This document shows positions 7,771 through 14,882 of a stretch of DNA of 23,460 nt, in pieces. Both the position numbers and the translations under genes were made by a program. This stretch comes from a virus. The number at the start of each line of letters is the position of its first letter. Positions within the stretch are counted from its first letter, which is position 1. The notes under the pieces were generated by a model. The model saw only the letters and a program-made list of their open reading frames with translations, was not told the DNA's origin and did no database searches. The stretch lies in the IMG/VR virus record IMGVR_UViG_3300031565_000386, positions 1 through 23,460 of that record; one strand, given 5' to 3'.

Positions 7771-8128
7771 CCGTAACCTCGTCGTTCTTGCGTTCAAGTT
7801 TATGCCTAATCTCATCTAATTTGAGTCTAAATTCGCGCTCGTGCTTAGTTGTCGCTTCTGGACTGTTGTCATAATACACTACCTCAAACTTATTCCCACA
7901 CTTGGAGCAACAATAACCATCCTGGGTAATACGCATTTCGTTTCTTACGCCACAAACATCACATTTCCAACTCGTGTCTTTTTCCGTCGTGATTAGCGGC
8001 AATATCACCTTAAACCCGGTGTCACTATCGGTAAGAACAGATACAACTTCGCCGCTACCATCTTCCGCAAATCCGTGCGTATGAAAATAAATACCCTGGG
8101 GCAACATCGCTTCGTTTCTGTAACCCAT
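7763..8128 (-). CDS. Zinc-ribbon protein
   Basis: 121 aa. A four-cysteine ribbon is plain: WKCDVCG and, 15 residues on, YCCSKCGNKFEVVYYD. The N-terminal 50 residues (GIYFHTHGFAEDGSGEVVSV) look like a small beta domain, and the C-terminus is a charged helix (EREFRLKLDEIRHKLERK). It starts 1 nt after the TerL stop. Such ribbons bind nucleic acid or act in protein contacts; a role next to the terminase is inferred only from position. Confidence 0.7.
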   Translation of the reverse strand: MGYRNEAMLPQGIYFHTHGFAEDGSGEVVSVLTDSDTGFKVILPLITTEKDTSWKCDVCGVRNEMRITQDGYCCSKCGNKFEVVYYDNSPEATTKHEREFRLKLDEIRHKLERKNDEVTDG

Positions 8129-8129
8129 C

Positions 8130-9668
8130 TTACCCGACCCCCGTCCACTTGTTCGGATGCCAGCCCTTCGGCGTTACGATGTGCGGGCCGGTGCTGACTT
8201 CCTGTATGACTTGCGGCCCAGCCATTACGATATAACGCAAGTCATCAATCAGGTGGTCGTTGACTTTGCGCACCTTCTCACGTAACGTCTCCTCGTCGGC
8301 CTTCTGCTCTTTCTTGTAACAATACCTCTTCATCTCCCAGGGTAATCCCCCGACAACCTTGCCGTTAATCCGCTCGGTATGGTAATCACAAGACTTAAAG
8401 ACCTTAATGCGACTCTTGCCGCTCATTGGTTTAGGCTTCAGGTACTCCCAGAGTTTATATATACCGGAAGCAAAGAAGTTTTCACTGTCCTTGCGTACTA
8501 ACTCCATAGGTATCGGCCCCGGAAAAGCATTGAACTGGTTTACGAACGACTCGACGTTGTTAGCGTCCTTGCCGTCTGTGTTACCTGGTTCATCGAGTAA
8601 CCATAGCACAAACTCATCACCAGACAAAGCCGCCCTGATATGCGCCTTCCATGCCGGCACGTCTAAGAATTTGCTACTCGTCCAGTAAATATACAACTCA
8701 CCGGCAGGACTCCATGCCGCCGCCATGGCCGCCGATGGTGTCCGAGTGTGCATATCAATACAGAATACGCGTGGCCAGTGCTTAGGTATCTCAATGTCGG
8801 GGATAACGTGAATAGCGGGGCTCCACTGCGGTAAGACAAGGCCTGTCAGAGCTGCAAACTGTCCCATAACCTTAGTCTCATACAAGGCCGTCCCCTTAAA
8901 CTTGGCGAGAAACTTTTCAACGCCTTCCGGGTTTAGGTGCGGATTACCCCGAACATCAAAGAACCAATGCTCAACGTTAATGCCTTCTGGCGGGTCGTTT
9001 ACCTGGTCTTCCTCCCATGTAATACCCTCTTCTGGTGTCATTGAGGAGGCAAAGAAGCCGTTGCGGTCGGTCAACCGGGCACAGTTTTCGTCAAACTTGC
9101 TACGCGACCCCTTCTCGTCCTGATATACTGCGTCAAGGTTAGCACCGCCGAATGTATTAAGTTCCTCTTCAAACGACTTAAACTGGATATAAGAACCGTT
9201 TTTGTAGTGTAACTTGTGCTCTCTCTCGCTCCACGCCTTCGGCCAGTCGCCGCCGCGCAACTCGCAACGAGGCACAACCTCTTTAAACTTCTGGAGCACA
9301 ACGTCAACAACGCCCTCTCGCCACTGAGGGGCGCAGTATCTGACCTTTACCGGCGGTTTACGGTGTTGTGACCGGACCGGATGAGTACCACAGCAAAACA
9401 TATTACAATCCTGTACTGTAACCTCTGTCTTGCCGCTTCTATTACCGCCAAACGCCCAGCGCTCATCTGCCGTTGAGTATATAAAGCCCTTCTGGTCGTT
9501 AGCCGGAAAGCCCAGCTCGGTCGTCATCGACGGGTCGCAAGGCACAAACGTCCTGGCGCGTTCCTCGCGGTCGCGCCTGTCCATTTCTTCGAGGATTACG
9601 GCGACTTCGGCCTTATCCTGTGCGCTTAACCTCGATACGTTCCCGTAGGCGGTCTCTAAGTTCATCAT
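8130..9668 (-). CDS. terL: Terminase large subunit
   Basis: The packaging motor ATPase and nuclease. Visible: N-terminal helix LSAQDKAEVAVILEEMDRR as in many TerL proteins, Walker A GGNRSGKT, Walker B LDAVYQDE with catalytic Glu, coupling region SSMTPEEG, and the RNase H-like nuclease with Asp in VFCIDMH, Asp in LLDEPGNTD and a C-terminal DDLRYIV. The reading frame is open to 9716, but codons before the pair of ATGs at 9663-9668 encode a hydrophobic stretch that is the antisense of nothing useful and lies deep in terS. I therefore start at the first of those ATGs (512 aa); ATG at 9582-9584 is the next alternative. The overlap with terS is 56 nt. Confidence 0.9.
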   Translation of the reverse strand: MMNLETAYGNVSRLSAQDKAEVAVILEEMDRRDREERARTFVPCDPSMTTELGFPANDQKGFIYSTADERWAFGGNRSGKTEVTVQDCNMFCCGTHPVRSQHRKPPVKVRYCAPQWREGVVDVVLQKFKEVVPRCELRGGDWPKAWSEREHKLHYKNGSYIQFKSFEEELNTFGGANLDAVYQDEKGSRSKFDENCARLTDRNGFFASSMTPEEGITWEEDQVNDPPEGINVEHWFFDVRGNPHLNPEGVEKFLAKFKGTALYETKVMGQFAALTGLVLPQWSPAIHVIPDIEIPKHWPRVFCIDMHTRTPSAAMAAAWSPAGELYIYWTSSKFLDVPAWKAHIRAALSGDEFVLWLLDEPGNTDGKDANNVESFVNQFNAFPGPIPMELVRKDSENFFASGIYKLWEYLKPKPMSGKSRIKVFKSCDYHTERINGKVVGGLPWEMKRYCYKKEQKADEETLREKVRKVNDHLIDDLRYIVMAGPQVIQEVSTGPHIVTPKGWHPNKWTGVG

Positions 9669-10005
9669 CGCTAAGATTGCTAAGATTACCAGTATCTTCC
9701 CGAATACTCTTATCAATGGTTATCTGTAATCCCTTCAGCAAGTTAAGTGTCGTTGTGACATCGTTTTTCTTGAGGTTATATATCAATGAGTTGACCATAA
9801 GCGGATATAATGAATACAAAGGCATCCGATATTCGTTGATGTTGAACTCCAGAGCTATCCAGTTCTTGACCTTCTCGCGCCAACGGCGAATTGACTGCTC
9901 AGAGACACCAAGCCGCCCCGCCGTTTCTGTCATCGGAACTCCAGCCAAGCCATCAGCCCAAGCCAATATCTCGCTTTGCGTTAAGTCTTTTTGTGGTCTC
10001 GCCAT
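9613..10005 (-). CDS. terS: Terminase small subunit
   Basis: 130 aa. An N-terminal helix-turn-helix (MTETAGRLGVSEQSIRRWRE) binds the packaging site; a helical middle (LYPLMVNSLIYNLKKND) should form the oligomer; the C-terminus is charged (DDELRDRLRERIEVK). Size, domain order and its place directly upstream of terL, overlapping it, support the call. ATG start with AAGG close upstream. Confidence 0.85.
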   Translation of the reverse strand: MARPQKDLTQSEILAWADGLAGVPMTETAGRLGVSEQSIRRWREKVKNWIALEFNINEYRMPLYSLYPLMVNSLIYNLKKNDVTTTLNLLKGLQITIDKSIREDTGNLSNLSDDELRDRLRERIEVKRTG

Positions 10006-10048
10006 AACCTTACCAATTATTACAATAATCTCATTGAGCCTGCGGCGG

Positions 10049-10267
10049 TTAGCCGCCTTCGCCCTCTCGCTTTTTGAACCTCTGCTTTGTATGGCAATTA
10101 ACAGCCGCTAATTTGGCCTGGGGTGAACGGCTTATCGTGTCTATGTCAGCGACATTTACGGTTTTCCGCTCCCAAATCACATCAGCGACCCTTTGCACTT
10201 TGTCAAACTTTTCCATCTCTTCAATTTGCTCTCTCGTCATCAGCTCCCGTTCAAACTTTGAAACCAC
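10049..10267 (-). CDS. Small charged hypothetical protein, first gene of late unit
   Basis: 72 aa, GTG start at 10265-10267 behind AGAGG. Highly charged, helical (RELMTREQIEEMEKFDKVQR), ending KKREGEGG. No recognised domain. It is the first gene leftward of the divergent control region. A short GGCGG/CCGCC hairpin (10044-10057) covers its stop codon. Confidence 0.6.
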   Translation of the reverse strand: MVSKFERELMTREQIEEMEKFDKVQRVADVIWERKTVNVADIDTISRSPQAKLAAVNCHTKQRFKKREGEGG

Positions 10268-10329
10268 GTTGAACCTCTGAGCTAAAAATTATGTCCCCTA
10301 CTATATACAACAAAAGACCCCCCTTTTTA

Positions 10330-10364
10330 TGTCACAATCTGCAATTTCCCGCAAGATTGTGACA
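10330..10364. promoter_or_regulatory. 11-bp inverted repeat, likely operator or hairpin
   Basis: Perfect arms TGTCACAATCT (10330-10340) and AGATTGTGACA (10354-10364), with GC/GC continuing inside the 13-nt spacer. It lies in the divergent region that feeds the leftward late genes and the rightward operon. No U-run follows, so an operator fits better than a terminator. Confidence 0.55.
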
Positions 10365-10380
10365 CAAATCTGCATAACTC

Positions 10381-10403
10381 GTTGCAACATAGGTATATCC
10401 TAT
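10381..10403. promoter_or_regulatory. Adjacent palindromes, likely regulator site
   Basis: GTTGCAAC (10381-10388) is self-complementary and is followed at once by ATAGG-TATAT-CCTAT (10389-10403), another perfect palindrome. Both sit about 40 bp upstream of the rightward -35. Confidence 0.4.
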
Positions 10404-10438
10404 AACCAATAATAGTTTGATTATTTTGATAAAAAGAC

Positions 10439-10467
10439 TTGACTTTTGTAATTTAATTGTCGATATT
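10439..10467 (+). promoter_or_regulatory. Sigma70-like promoter for the rightward operon
   Basis: TTGACT (10439-10444), 17-bp AT-rich spacer, GATATT (10462-10467), then an AAGGAG ribosome site and ATG 42 nt downstream. The -35 is 5/6 and the -10 4/6 to consensus. Confidence 0.55.
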
Positions 10468-10508
10468 AGTATTACAAAGACCAACAAACCTAAAACAAGG
10501 AGTAGAAA

Positions 10509-10682
10509 ATGAATACAAAATTAAACCCCAAACAATTAGAGGAGTTAGCCCGTGAGAATAATTGGGCTGTTTGCCTCTATGATAATAACGGGATTCTCGT
10601 GCGCAACCTTAACGCCGATGCCGAAACGGGCTGGGAACCAGTCACTGACAAGCAAATTGACACTTACGAAGGCGCGGAATGA
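10509..10682 (+). CDS. Small hypothetical protein
   Basis: 57 aa, ATG behind AAGGAG. Reads MNTKLNPKQLEELARENNW followed by AVCLYDNNGILVRNL and ends YEGAE. First gene of the rightward operon, overlapping the next by ATGA. Acidic, mixed alpha/beta. No family recognised; might be a partner of the ribbon-helix-helix protein that follows. Confidence 0.65.
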   Translation: MNTKLNPKQLEELARENNWAVCLYDNNGILVRNLNADAETGWEPVTDKQIDTYEGAE

Positions 10683-10849
10683 CCCGTACAAACCCCAACA
10701 AACCGCTGACCGTCAAGCTCCCGGACGGCCTCAAGGCTACGTTAGCCGAATGGGCTGACCAGGAGAACTTGACGCTATCAGCTCACGTCAGACGGCTTTT
10801 AATTAAGGCTGTCAATGATAACCAACAAAACCAGGAGGAGGAAAAATGA
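10679..10849 (+). CDS. Ribbon-helix-helix DNA-binding protein
   Basis: 56 aa. The layout is a short basic N-terminus, strand PLTVKLPDGLKATLAEWA, helix, turn (ENLTLSA), and second helix HVRRLLIKAVND: the CopG/Arc-type ribbon-helix-helix pattern, which binds DNA as a dimer with the strand in the major groove. ATGA overlaps on both sides make it part of a tightly coupled operon. It lies next to palindromes in the control region, so it is a good candidate for autorepressor or early/late switch. That role is inference. Ends in an acidic QQNQEEEK tail. Confidence 0.7.
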   Translation: MTRTNPNKPLTVKLPDGLKATLAEWADQENLTLSAHVRRLLIKAVNDNQQNQEEEK

Positions 10850-10879
10850 ATAAGACTAAATTTACGCCGGGGCCGTGGA
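10807..10879 (+). repeat. Leader duplication, copy 1 (copy 2 at 11506-11578)
   Basis: From the end of the ribbon-helix-helix gene (GGCTGTCAATGATAACC) through the AGGAGGAAAAATGAATAAG start and the first codons, the DNA is repeated almost without change and without indels at 11506-11578. The second copy thus carries a remnant of the ribbon-helix-helix 3' end, showing that the paralogous gene arose by tandem duplication. Confidence 0.8.
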
Positions 10880-11262
10880 AAGTTGAAATGGTTCCAATCG
10901 GTACGAAGCTAAAGCAAAGAATCCAATGCTGGATAATACCGGCCAACCAAACTATTAAAACTATTCAACACGGCATAGTGGTTTGCGGCTTCGCCGACAT
11001 ACCCAGCAACCTCGCCAACGCTCGGCTGATAGCGTCGGCGCCGACACAATACCAAGAGTTAATTGATGCGGCAAGGGACATCCTTGTTGTTGTCAATATT
11101 ATTAAAATAGACCTCGGATTGGAAATAATACCAGGTCTCCCTGATGGCGACGATTATCCCTACGAACAATGTAACAACCTCCTCCCAAACCTTGAAAAAC
11201 GGTTGAAGTCCATCCGCGCCCTGCTCCACGAAATCGACGGGGAGAAAGGAGAGGAGGGATGA
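10846..11262 (+). CDS. FTPGPW-type phage protein, copy 1
   Basis: 138 aa. Belongs to a phage-specific family I know only by its pattern: N-terminal KFTPGPWKVE, a strand region, then ANARLIASAP followed by a helix (QYQELIDAARDIL) and a C-terminal helical part ending LLHEIDGEKGEEG. Function unknown. Its paralog lies 280 bp downstream. Start by AGGAGG and ATGA overlap with the ribbon-helix-helix gene. Confidence 0.75.
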   Translation: MNKTKFTPGPWKVEMVPIGTKLKQRIQCWIIPANQTIKTIQHGIVVCGFADIPSNLANARLIASAPTQYQELIDAARDILVVVNIIKIDLGLEIIPGLPDGDDYPYEQCNNLLPNLEKRLKSIRALLHEIDGEKGEEG

Positions 11263-11468
11263 GTAATTATAAATTATCACAACTAAAACAGCCTAAACGT
11301 CGCAACCGAGAACAAATACTCAAAAAATATTCCAAAGATTCGGGGATTCCCCTTGAATATTTGATGATAGGGCGCAACCACAAAGCACTAAGAATATCAA
11401 TACGTAAACCATACAAACATTATGTTAGTGGATATGTCCTGTGGGATAATATCCGGTTGGTTGAGTAA
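11259..11468 (+). CDS. Small basic hypothetical protein
   Basis: 69 aa, ATGA overlap with the previous gene and GGAGAGGAGG upstream. Very basic N-terminus (LKQPKRRNREQILKKYSKD), then GIPLEYLMIGRNHKALRIS. Such a charge suggests nucleic-acid contact, but no domain is recognised. It lies inside the duplicated cassette and has no second copy. Confidence 0.65.
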   Translation: MSNYKLSQLKQPKRRNREQILKKYSKDSGIPLEYLMIGRNHKALRISIRKPYKHYVSGYVLWDNIRLVE

Positions 11469-11544
11469 GATAGCCCCCAGTTGCGTAACCAAGGCCGAAG
11501 CCCTGGGCTGTCAATAATAACCGACAAAACCAAGAGGAGGAAAA

Positions 11545-11856
11545 ATGAATAAGTCTAAATTTACGCCGGGGCCGTGGGAAATAACCTTAATGTCCCCAAG
11601 CCATAAAGAGGCGGCCCGACCCGTTTGTGTCCGGGCTAAATCAGCACCAATGAATCATACAATAACTTGTACCGGGCTTAACAACAACCCCGAAGTCCTC
11701 GCCAACGCTCGACTGATAGCGAAGGCGCCGGAGATATACGAGATTATCAAAGTCATAGGCGAGGTCTGCGTAATAACCTCGGAAAGCGATATTGTAACGG
11801 GGCCCGCAATCCACCACGCCATAAAGGCCCTGCTGGCCGAAATCGACGGGGACTAA
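11545..11856 (+). CDS. FTPGPW-type phage protein, copy 2
   Basis: 103 aa, paralog of the gene at 10846: same KFTPGPWEI start, LANARLIAKAPEIYEII core and ALLAEIDGD end, but lacking about 35 residues in the middle and C-terminal regions. Same ribosome site, carried by the leader duplication. Last gene of the rightward operon. Function unknown. Confidence 0.75.
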   Translation: MNKSKFTPGPWEITLMSPSHKEAARPVCVRAKSAPMNHTITCTGLNNNPEVLANARLIAKAPEIYEIIKVIGEVCVITSESDIVTGPAIHHAIKALLAEIDGD

Positions 11857-11871
11857 TTTTCCCCCCACAAG

Positions 11872-11901
11872 AAAAGCCCGGTTTAACCGCCGGGCTTTTT
11901 T
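11872..11901. terminator. Bidirectional intrinsic terminator
   Basis: Stem AAAAGCCCGG/CCGGGCTTTT with an 8-nt loop, followed by TTTTTTG on the plus strand and TTTTCTTG on the minus strand. It lies between convergent units and overlaps the last codons of the minus-strand winged-helix gene. Confidence 0.85.
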
Positions 11902-12212
11902 GTACATAATTGTTTAATCTCGTAATCTTCGAGTTTGAATAAAGCCAAGAAATTCAACTTAACCCTATGCTTAAGCCGATAATACCCTCGTCTCCTATTT
12001 TCAATTTGAATCTTATTCCCGGATTCTTTTCTAAGATAATATATATATCTCCTGGCGTTTCCGTTCAGTTCAATCTCATTCGTCGGCACCCAGCCCCCCC
12101 CCACCGCCAAGCGCAGTAAACACATGAACGCAGCATGAGTTAGATAAATCGGTTCGCCGTCGAGGACAACTAAGTGCCGTCCCTCCCGTTCTGTTCCGTC
12201 AATTACCAGCAT
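11883..12212 (-). CDS. Winged-helix DNA-binding protein (OmpR/PhoB C-domain-like)
   Basis: 109 aa from ATG at 12210-12212, behind GGAGG with a 6-nt spacer; the longer ORF reading into the resolvase gene is rejected. The body reads RHLVVLDGEPIYLTHAAFMC (strand, then helix), VPTNEIEL, NARRYIYYLRKESGNKIQIE, RRRGYYRL: the beta-hairpin, recognition helix and wing of the two-component effector domain, without any receiver domain. Standalone domains of this type are common phage regulators. It overlaps the end of the resolvase gene by 14 nt. Its target is unknown. Confidence 0.65.
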   Translation of the reverse strand: MLVIDGTEREGRHLVVLDGEPIYLTHAAFMCLLRLAVGGGWVPTNEIELNGNARRYIYYLRKESGNKIQIENRRRGYYRLKHRVKLNFLALFKLEDYEIKQLCTKKPGG

Positions 12213-12768
12213 GGTGAGCCTCCGCCATCTTGGCCAGCACAAAGGCATCCGCCAGGTTGTCGTCCTCGAACTCAATTCCATATTTCTTATATACTTGCTG
12301 GATAATTATTTGCTTTTTAGCATTTCCCTTGCCAGTTATAAACTTCTTGAGTTCTGTGGGAGTGTAAGCCGTTATTTCAATGTCGGTTGTAACAAAATCG
12401 GAGGTTTTTCTGTAATATATCCCGAGCATTATCGATGCGTAAGCCATACCCATCAGGGCAGCAGAACTTATGTTGTTCCCCATCGGGCGCTCAATTCCGA
12501 TTCTAATTGGAGTTCCAAAGTCTATCTGAAAACTATCCAATATTTTTTTGGAAGTCCAATATAGTCCACCTATTCGACCAAGCTCCGATTTTTCTTTGGG
12601 TGCATGTATATGCCAATTCTCGGCCTGTATCCGTCCATCCCTTGAGCGAGTTGCATAATAGCCACCTTTCTTGTCAACCCATTCGATTTTATAACAATAT
12701 GGGTTTCCGCCGTTAAGCAGGACAATTCCAGTATTGGTTACTGACGGGTCAATTCCTATATACACCAT
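12199..12768 (-). CDS. RuvC-like Holliday junction resolvase
   Basis: 189 aa from ATG at 12766-12768, preceded by AGGAGG; the track-length start further upstream lies in the neighbouring gene. RNase H fold: strand 1 YIGIDPSVTNTG with Asp7, IGIERPMGNN with Glu93, the region TPTELKKFITGKGNAKK, and a C-terminal DDNLADAFVLAK with the last acidic pair (Asp170, Asp174). All four catalytic acids are present. It resolves branched DNA before packaging. The neighbours are the helicase and winged-helix protein. Confidence 0.8.
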   Translation of the reverse strand: MVYIGIDPSVTNTGIVLLNGGNPYCYKIEWVDKKGGYYATRSRDGRIQAENWHIHAPKEKSELGRIGGLYWTSKKILDSFQIDFGTPIRIGIERPMGNNISSAALMGMAYASIMLGIYYRKTSDFVTTDIEITAYTPTELKKFITGKGNAKKQIIIQQVYKKYGIEFEDDNLADAFVLAKMAEAHHAGN

Positions 12769-12769
12769 T

Positions 12770-13108
12770 TCACGCCTCCTCTCTGCGCCTATCGTGTCCA
12801 CGCCGACGATCATAATTCTTTTTGTGGGAACGACAGAAGTCGTGGATATAAACCATCTTAGGCACTCGGCCATTAATGGAATCCGGGTCATACATCATTT
12901 TACCCTCACCGCTAAACCCAACCAGCTGAACCCTTGCCATTTGTTCTTTCTTCCCCGTTTTACCGCATATTTCGCACCGCCTTAGTTGCTCTAAATCATC
13001 CAAAGGGTCAATCCTTATCGTTTTAGTCTCCTTTTTGATTATAAACACTCGGATAAGTATTATAACTATAAGGACTAACAACACATAAAACCAAAAATTA
13101 CAATCCAT
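12770..13108 (-). CDS. Membrane-anchored zinc-ribbon-like protein
   Basis: 112 aa. One N-terminal membrane segment (FWFYVLLVLIVIILIRVFII), then RRCEICGKTGKKEQM as half of a zinc site and, about 40 residues on, HDFCRSHKK as the other half; a basic tail (RRRGHDRRREEA) follows. ATG behind GAGGAGG. A membrane-tethered zinc protein between helicase and resolvase may anchor replication complexes, but this is speculation. Confidence 0.65.
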   Translation of the reverse strand: MDCNFWFYVLLVLIVIILIRVFIIKKETKTIRIDPLDDLEQLRRCEICGKTGKKEQMARVQLVGFSGEGKMMYDPDSINGRVPKMVYIHDFCRSHKKNYDRRRGHDRRREEA

Positions 13109-13131
13109 CTCGCGCCTCCTCGGTTCGTTGG

Positions 13132-14343
13132 TTATTTATCAAATTCTGAATGTTCTTCATCCTCCGTGTAAAACATCATTTTAACTTTATCTCGGCAACA
13201 CCGAACAACCCCGGTATCGCCATCCTTATTTTTAGCTACATTCAAAAATGCCTTCTTCTCATATTTGGGGTGTTGCTGTAATATCCGTATGAAAGCCGTT
13301 GTCCCCTCACCATACTTTTTCCGCAATACTTCATAAGGCACCCACGGGAATATTATAAGATTACCGTCCTGTTCAAGACTGCCGGAATCCCTTAACATGG
13401 TCAACTGGGGCATCTCCCAATAATCATCATCAACATTAAATTTAAGATTCTCGTACCCCCGACTTAATTGACTTATACCTATCATCACAACGTCAAGTTC
13501 TTTAGCTATTACCTTCAATACCCTTGATATTTCTGTTATTTCAAGATTTCGATTCTCAAACCGTCGATGTGGCCTTATTTGCTGAATATAGTCAACAACG
13601 ATAATGTCGAGACCATACTTACGCTTCTGAGTTCTGGCTATTGAGCGAATATCCATAACCGTTATGTCTCCCTCGTCTAAGACAAAAACATTGTCCCCCC
13701 GCGCAATCTCCGCACAAACCTGACATATATTGTCTTCCTCCTCTCTTGTGAAATCCTTATTTCTTAATTTATTTTTAGGAATACCGGTTTTGTTCGTTAT
13801 TTTGCGTTCAAAGATATTCATAAGGGTTTGGTCTATTGAAAAGAATAGAGATACCCGTCCCATATCTGAATTGAAAAAACAAGTATCGAGAGCAAACGAA
13901 GTCTTCCCCATTGACGGGGGAGCAGCGACATAAACAACTTCGCCCTTACTAAAACCCCCAATAAGACGATTCAAATCTGCTACCCTGGTTTCGATAAAGG
14001 GCTTCGTGTCGCCCAGGGGAGTTACTATTTTATTACCAACGTCAACAGCCATATCGGAAAGTCTAATCGGCTTCTTGGTGCCCGATTCAAACTCTAATAG
14101 TCTTGCCTCAATAATATTTTTAAGGTGTCCATACTCTGCCCCCGGCTTATTGGCCTCCCGCGAAACCTCAACCAACCCGCCCTTGACGCGATTAACCCGA
14201 TAGTTGTTGTTTATGATATTACAGTAAGAACCAATTTCTCTATGTCCAAACTTGGCCAGTTCCATTATCTCAACCAGGTAAGACTTCCCACCCGCCTCAG
14301 CTAAGATGCCGCTTCGGTAGAGCTGGTCGCCAACTATTATCAA
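13132..14343 (-). CDS. dnaB: DnaB-family replicative helicase, C-terminal part
   Basis: 403 aa, RecA-type motor: Walker A APPSMGKTS, Walker B LDIIVVDYIQQI, IGISQLSRG (sensor), and the end of the N-domain and linker (GGKSYLVEIMELAKFGHREI, then GFSKGEVVYVA). The protein unwinds DNA as a hexamer. It begins at TTG 14341-14343 with no decent ribosome site, and the rest of the N-domain lies in the gene just upstream in another frame; see that entry. The same frame reads back to a stop at 14392-14394, giving GDGVAVDLIIVGDQ before the TTG, as expected of DnaB. Confidence 0.85.
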   Translation of the reverse strand: MIIVGDQLYRSGILAEAGGKSYLVEIMELAKFGHREIGSYCNIINNNYRVNRVKGGLVEVSREANKPGAEYGHLKNIIEARLLEFESGTKKPIRLSDMAVDVGNKIVTPLGDTKPFIETRVADLNRLIGGFSKGEVVYVAAPPSMGKTSFALDTCFFNSDMGRVSLFFSIDQTLMNIFERKITNKTGIPKNKLRNKDFTREEEDNICQVCAEIARGDNVFVLDEGDITVMDIRSIARTQKRKYGLDIIVVDYIQQIRPHRRFENRNLEITEISRVLKVIAKELDVVMIGISQLSRGYENLKFNVDDDYWEMPQLTMLRDSGSLEQDGNLIIFPWVPYEVLRKKYGEGTTAFIRILQQHPKYEKKAFLNVAKNKDGDTGVVRCCRDKVKMMFYTEDEEHSEFDK

Positions 14344-14525
14344 ATCAACCGCAACCCCGTCGCCATAGCTCGATATATCAACCTGTGACGTTTATCCTGA
14401 AAATAATCGGGACTTTTTATGTCTGGTATTACTTCGTCAAGTGCGTCCGGTTTTGACAGGATGGTTCCAAGTAGGGCAATTTCGACTTCTCGGACTTCTT
14501 CGTTTTGAGTTAATTCCGTAACCAC
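14340..14525 (-). CDS. DnaB-family helicase, N-terminal fragment (frameshifted)
   Basis: 61 aa, GTG start with AAGGA upstream. EVREVEIALLGTILSKPDAL and DYFQDKRHRLIYRAM are the DnaB N-domain helices that bind primase. The ORF ends TGA-TAA-TAG in tandem, while the continuation (GVAVDLIIVGDQLYRSG) is in the -1 frame at 13132-14391. Adding one G to the GGGG run near 14354-14357 would give one uninterrupted protein (YRAMATGVAVDL). The overlap is about 50 nt, so the shift point lies in it. It may be a true mutation, a sequencing error in a homopolymer, or recoding; there is no classical slippery heptamer. Confidence 0.8.
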   Translation of the reverse strand: MVTELTQNEEVREVEIALLGTILSKPDALDEVIPDIKSPDYFQDKRHRLIYRAMATGLRLI

Positions 14526-14561
14526 TAATTTTCCTTTTTGTTTTTTTTAAAAAACATTTTG

Positions 14562-14598
14562 TTCTCTTCTATTCTCTTCTATTCTATTCTCTTCTATT
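14562..14598 (-). repeat. Short purine-rich tandem repeat upstream of helicase
   Basis: On the minus strand, units of TAGAAGAGAA and TAGAA alternate across this span. It sits next to A/T runs (14534-14556), just upstream of the helicase start. May be part of the origin's easily melted region. Confidence 0.6.
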
Positions 14599-14682
14599 GT
14601 AGGGACGTTTTTAGTGCGCCTCCACAAAAACACTGCTTGTAACTTATTATAGTTGTTGTTGTTCGAGAATGGGGAGTAAATT

Positions 14683-14870
14683 TATCGGTGAAAAACCGCT
14701 GACTTTTCACTTTGTAAATCCATTTTTCAGAAATTTTGGGACTCGCAAGGAGATTTTCCGCTGACTTTTCACCGAGCGTGAACACTTTTTCAGAAATTTT
14801 GGGACTCGCGAGGAGATTTTCCGCTGACTTTTCACCGAAATAAAGAGAAAAATCGCTGGCTTTTCTCGGA
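14683..14870 (-). repeat. Direct repeats, candidate replication origin (iterons)
   Basis: A 48- to 50-nt segment (TTTTTCAGAAATTTTGGGAC, then CTCGCRAGGAGATTTTCCGC) occurs at about 14723-14770 and 14786-14834 with a spacing of 63 nt, and CCGCTGACTTTTCAC occurs at 14696, 14758 and 14821, with a weaker relative (TCGCTGGCTTTTC) near 14853. The left copy also forms an inverted repeat with CGGTGAAAA. It lies directly after the initiator-like gene and before the helicase, as in phage lambda where the iterons lie in O. A TTG-started ORF of 99 aa covers it (14594-14893), but it is more likely a by-product of the repeats. Confidence 0.6.
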
Positions 14871-14882
14871 AATAAATTGCTT

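Noticed and set aside
8130-9716. TerL with an N-terminal signal-like segment (VFGKILVILAILAMM)
   Set aside because: This stretch is translated from terS in another frame; TerL is cytoplasmic and a start at 9668 or 9584 removes it.
9620-10111. 163-aa plus-strand ORF
   Set aside because: It is the antisense of terS and its neighbour, with Arg/Ser/Leu-rich composition and no ribosome site.
12211-12564. 117-aa plus-strand ORF
   Set aside because: Antisense to the RuvC-like gene, which has all its catalytic residues.
14683-14870. CRISPR-like array
   Set aside because: Only two to three units with no distinct spacers, and the unit is longer than a CRISPR repeat. Iterons fit better.
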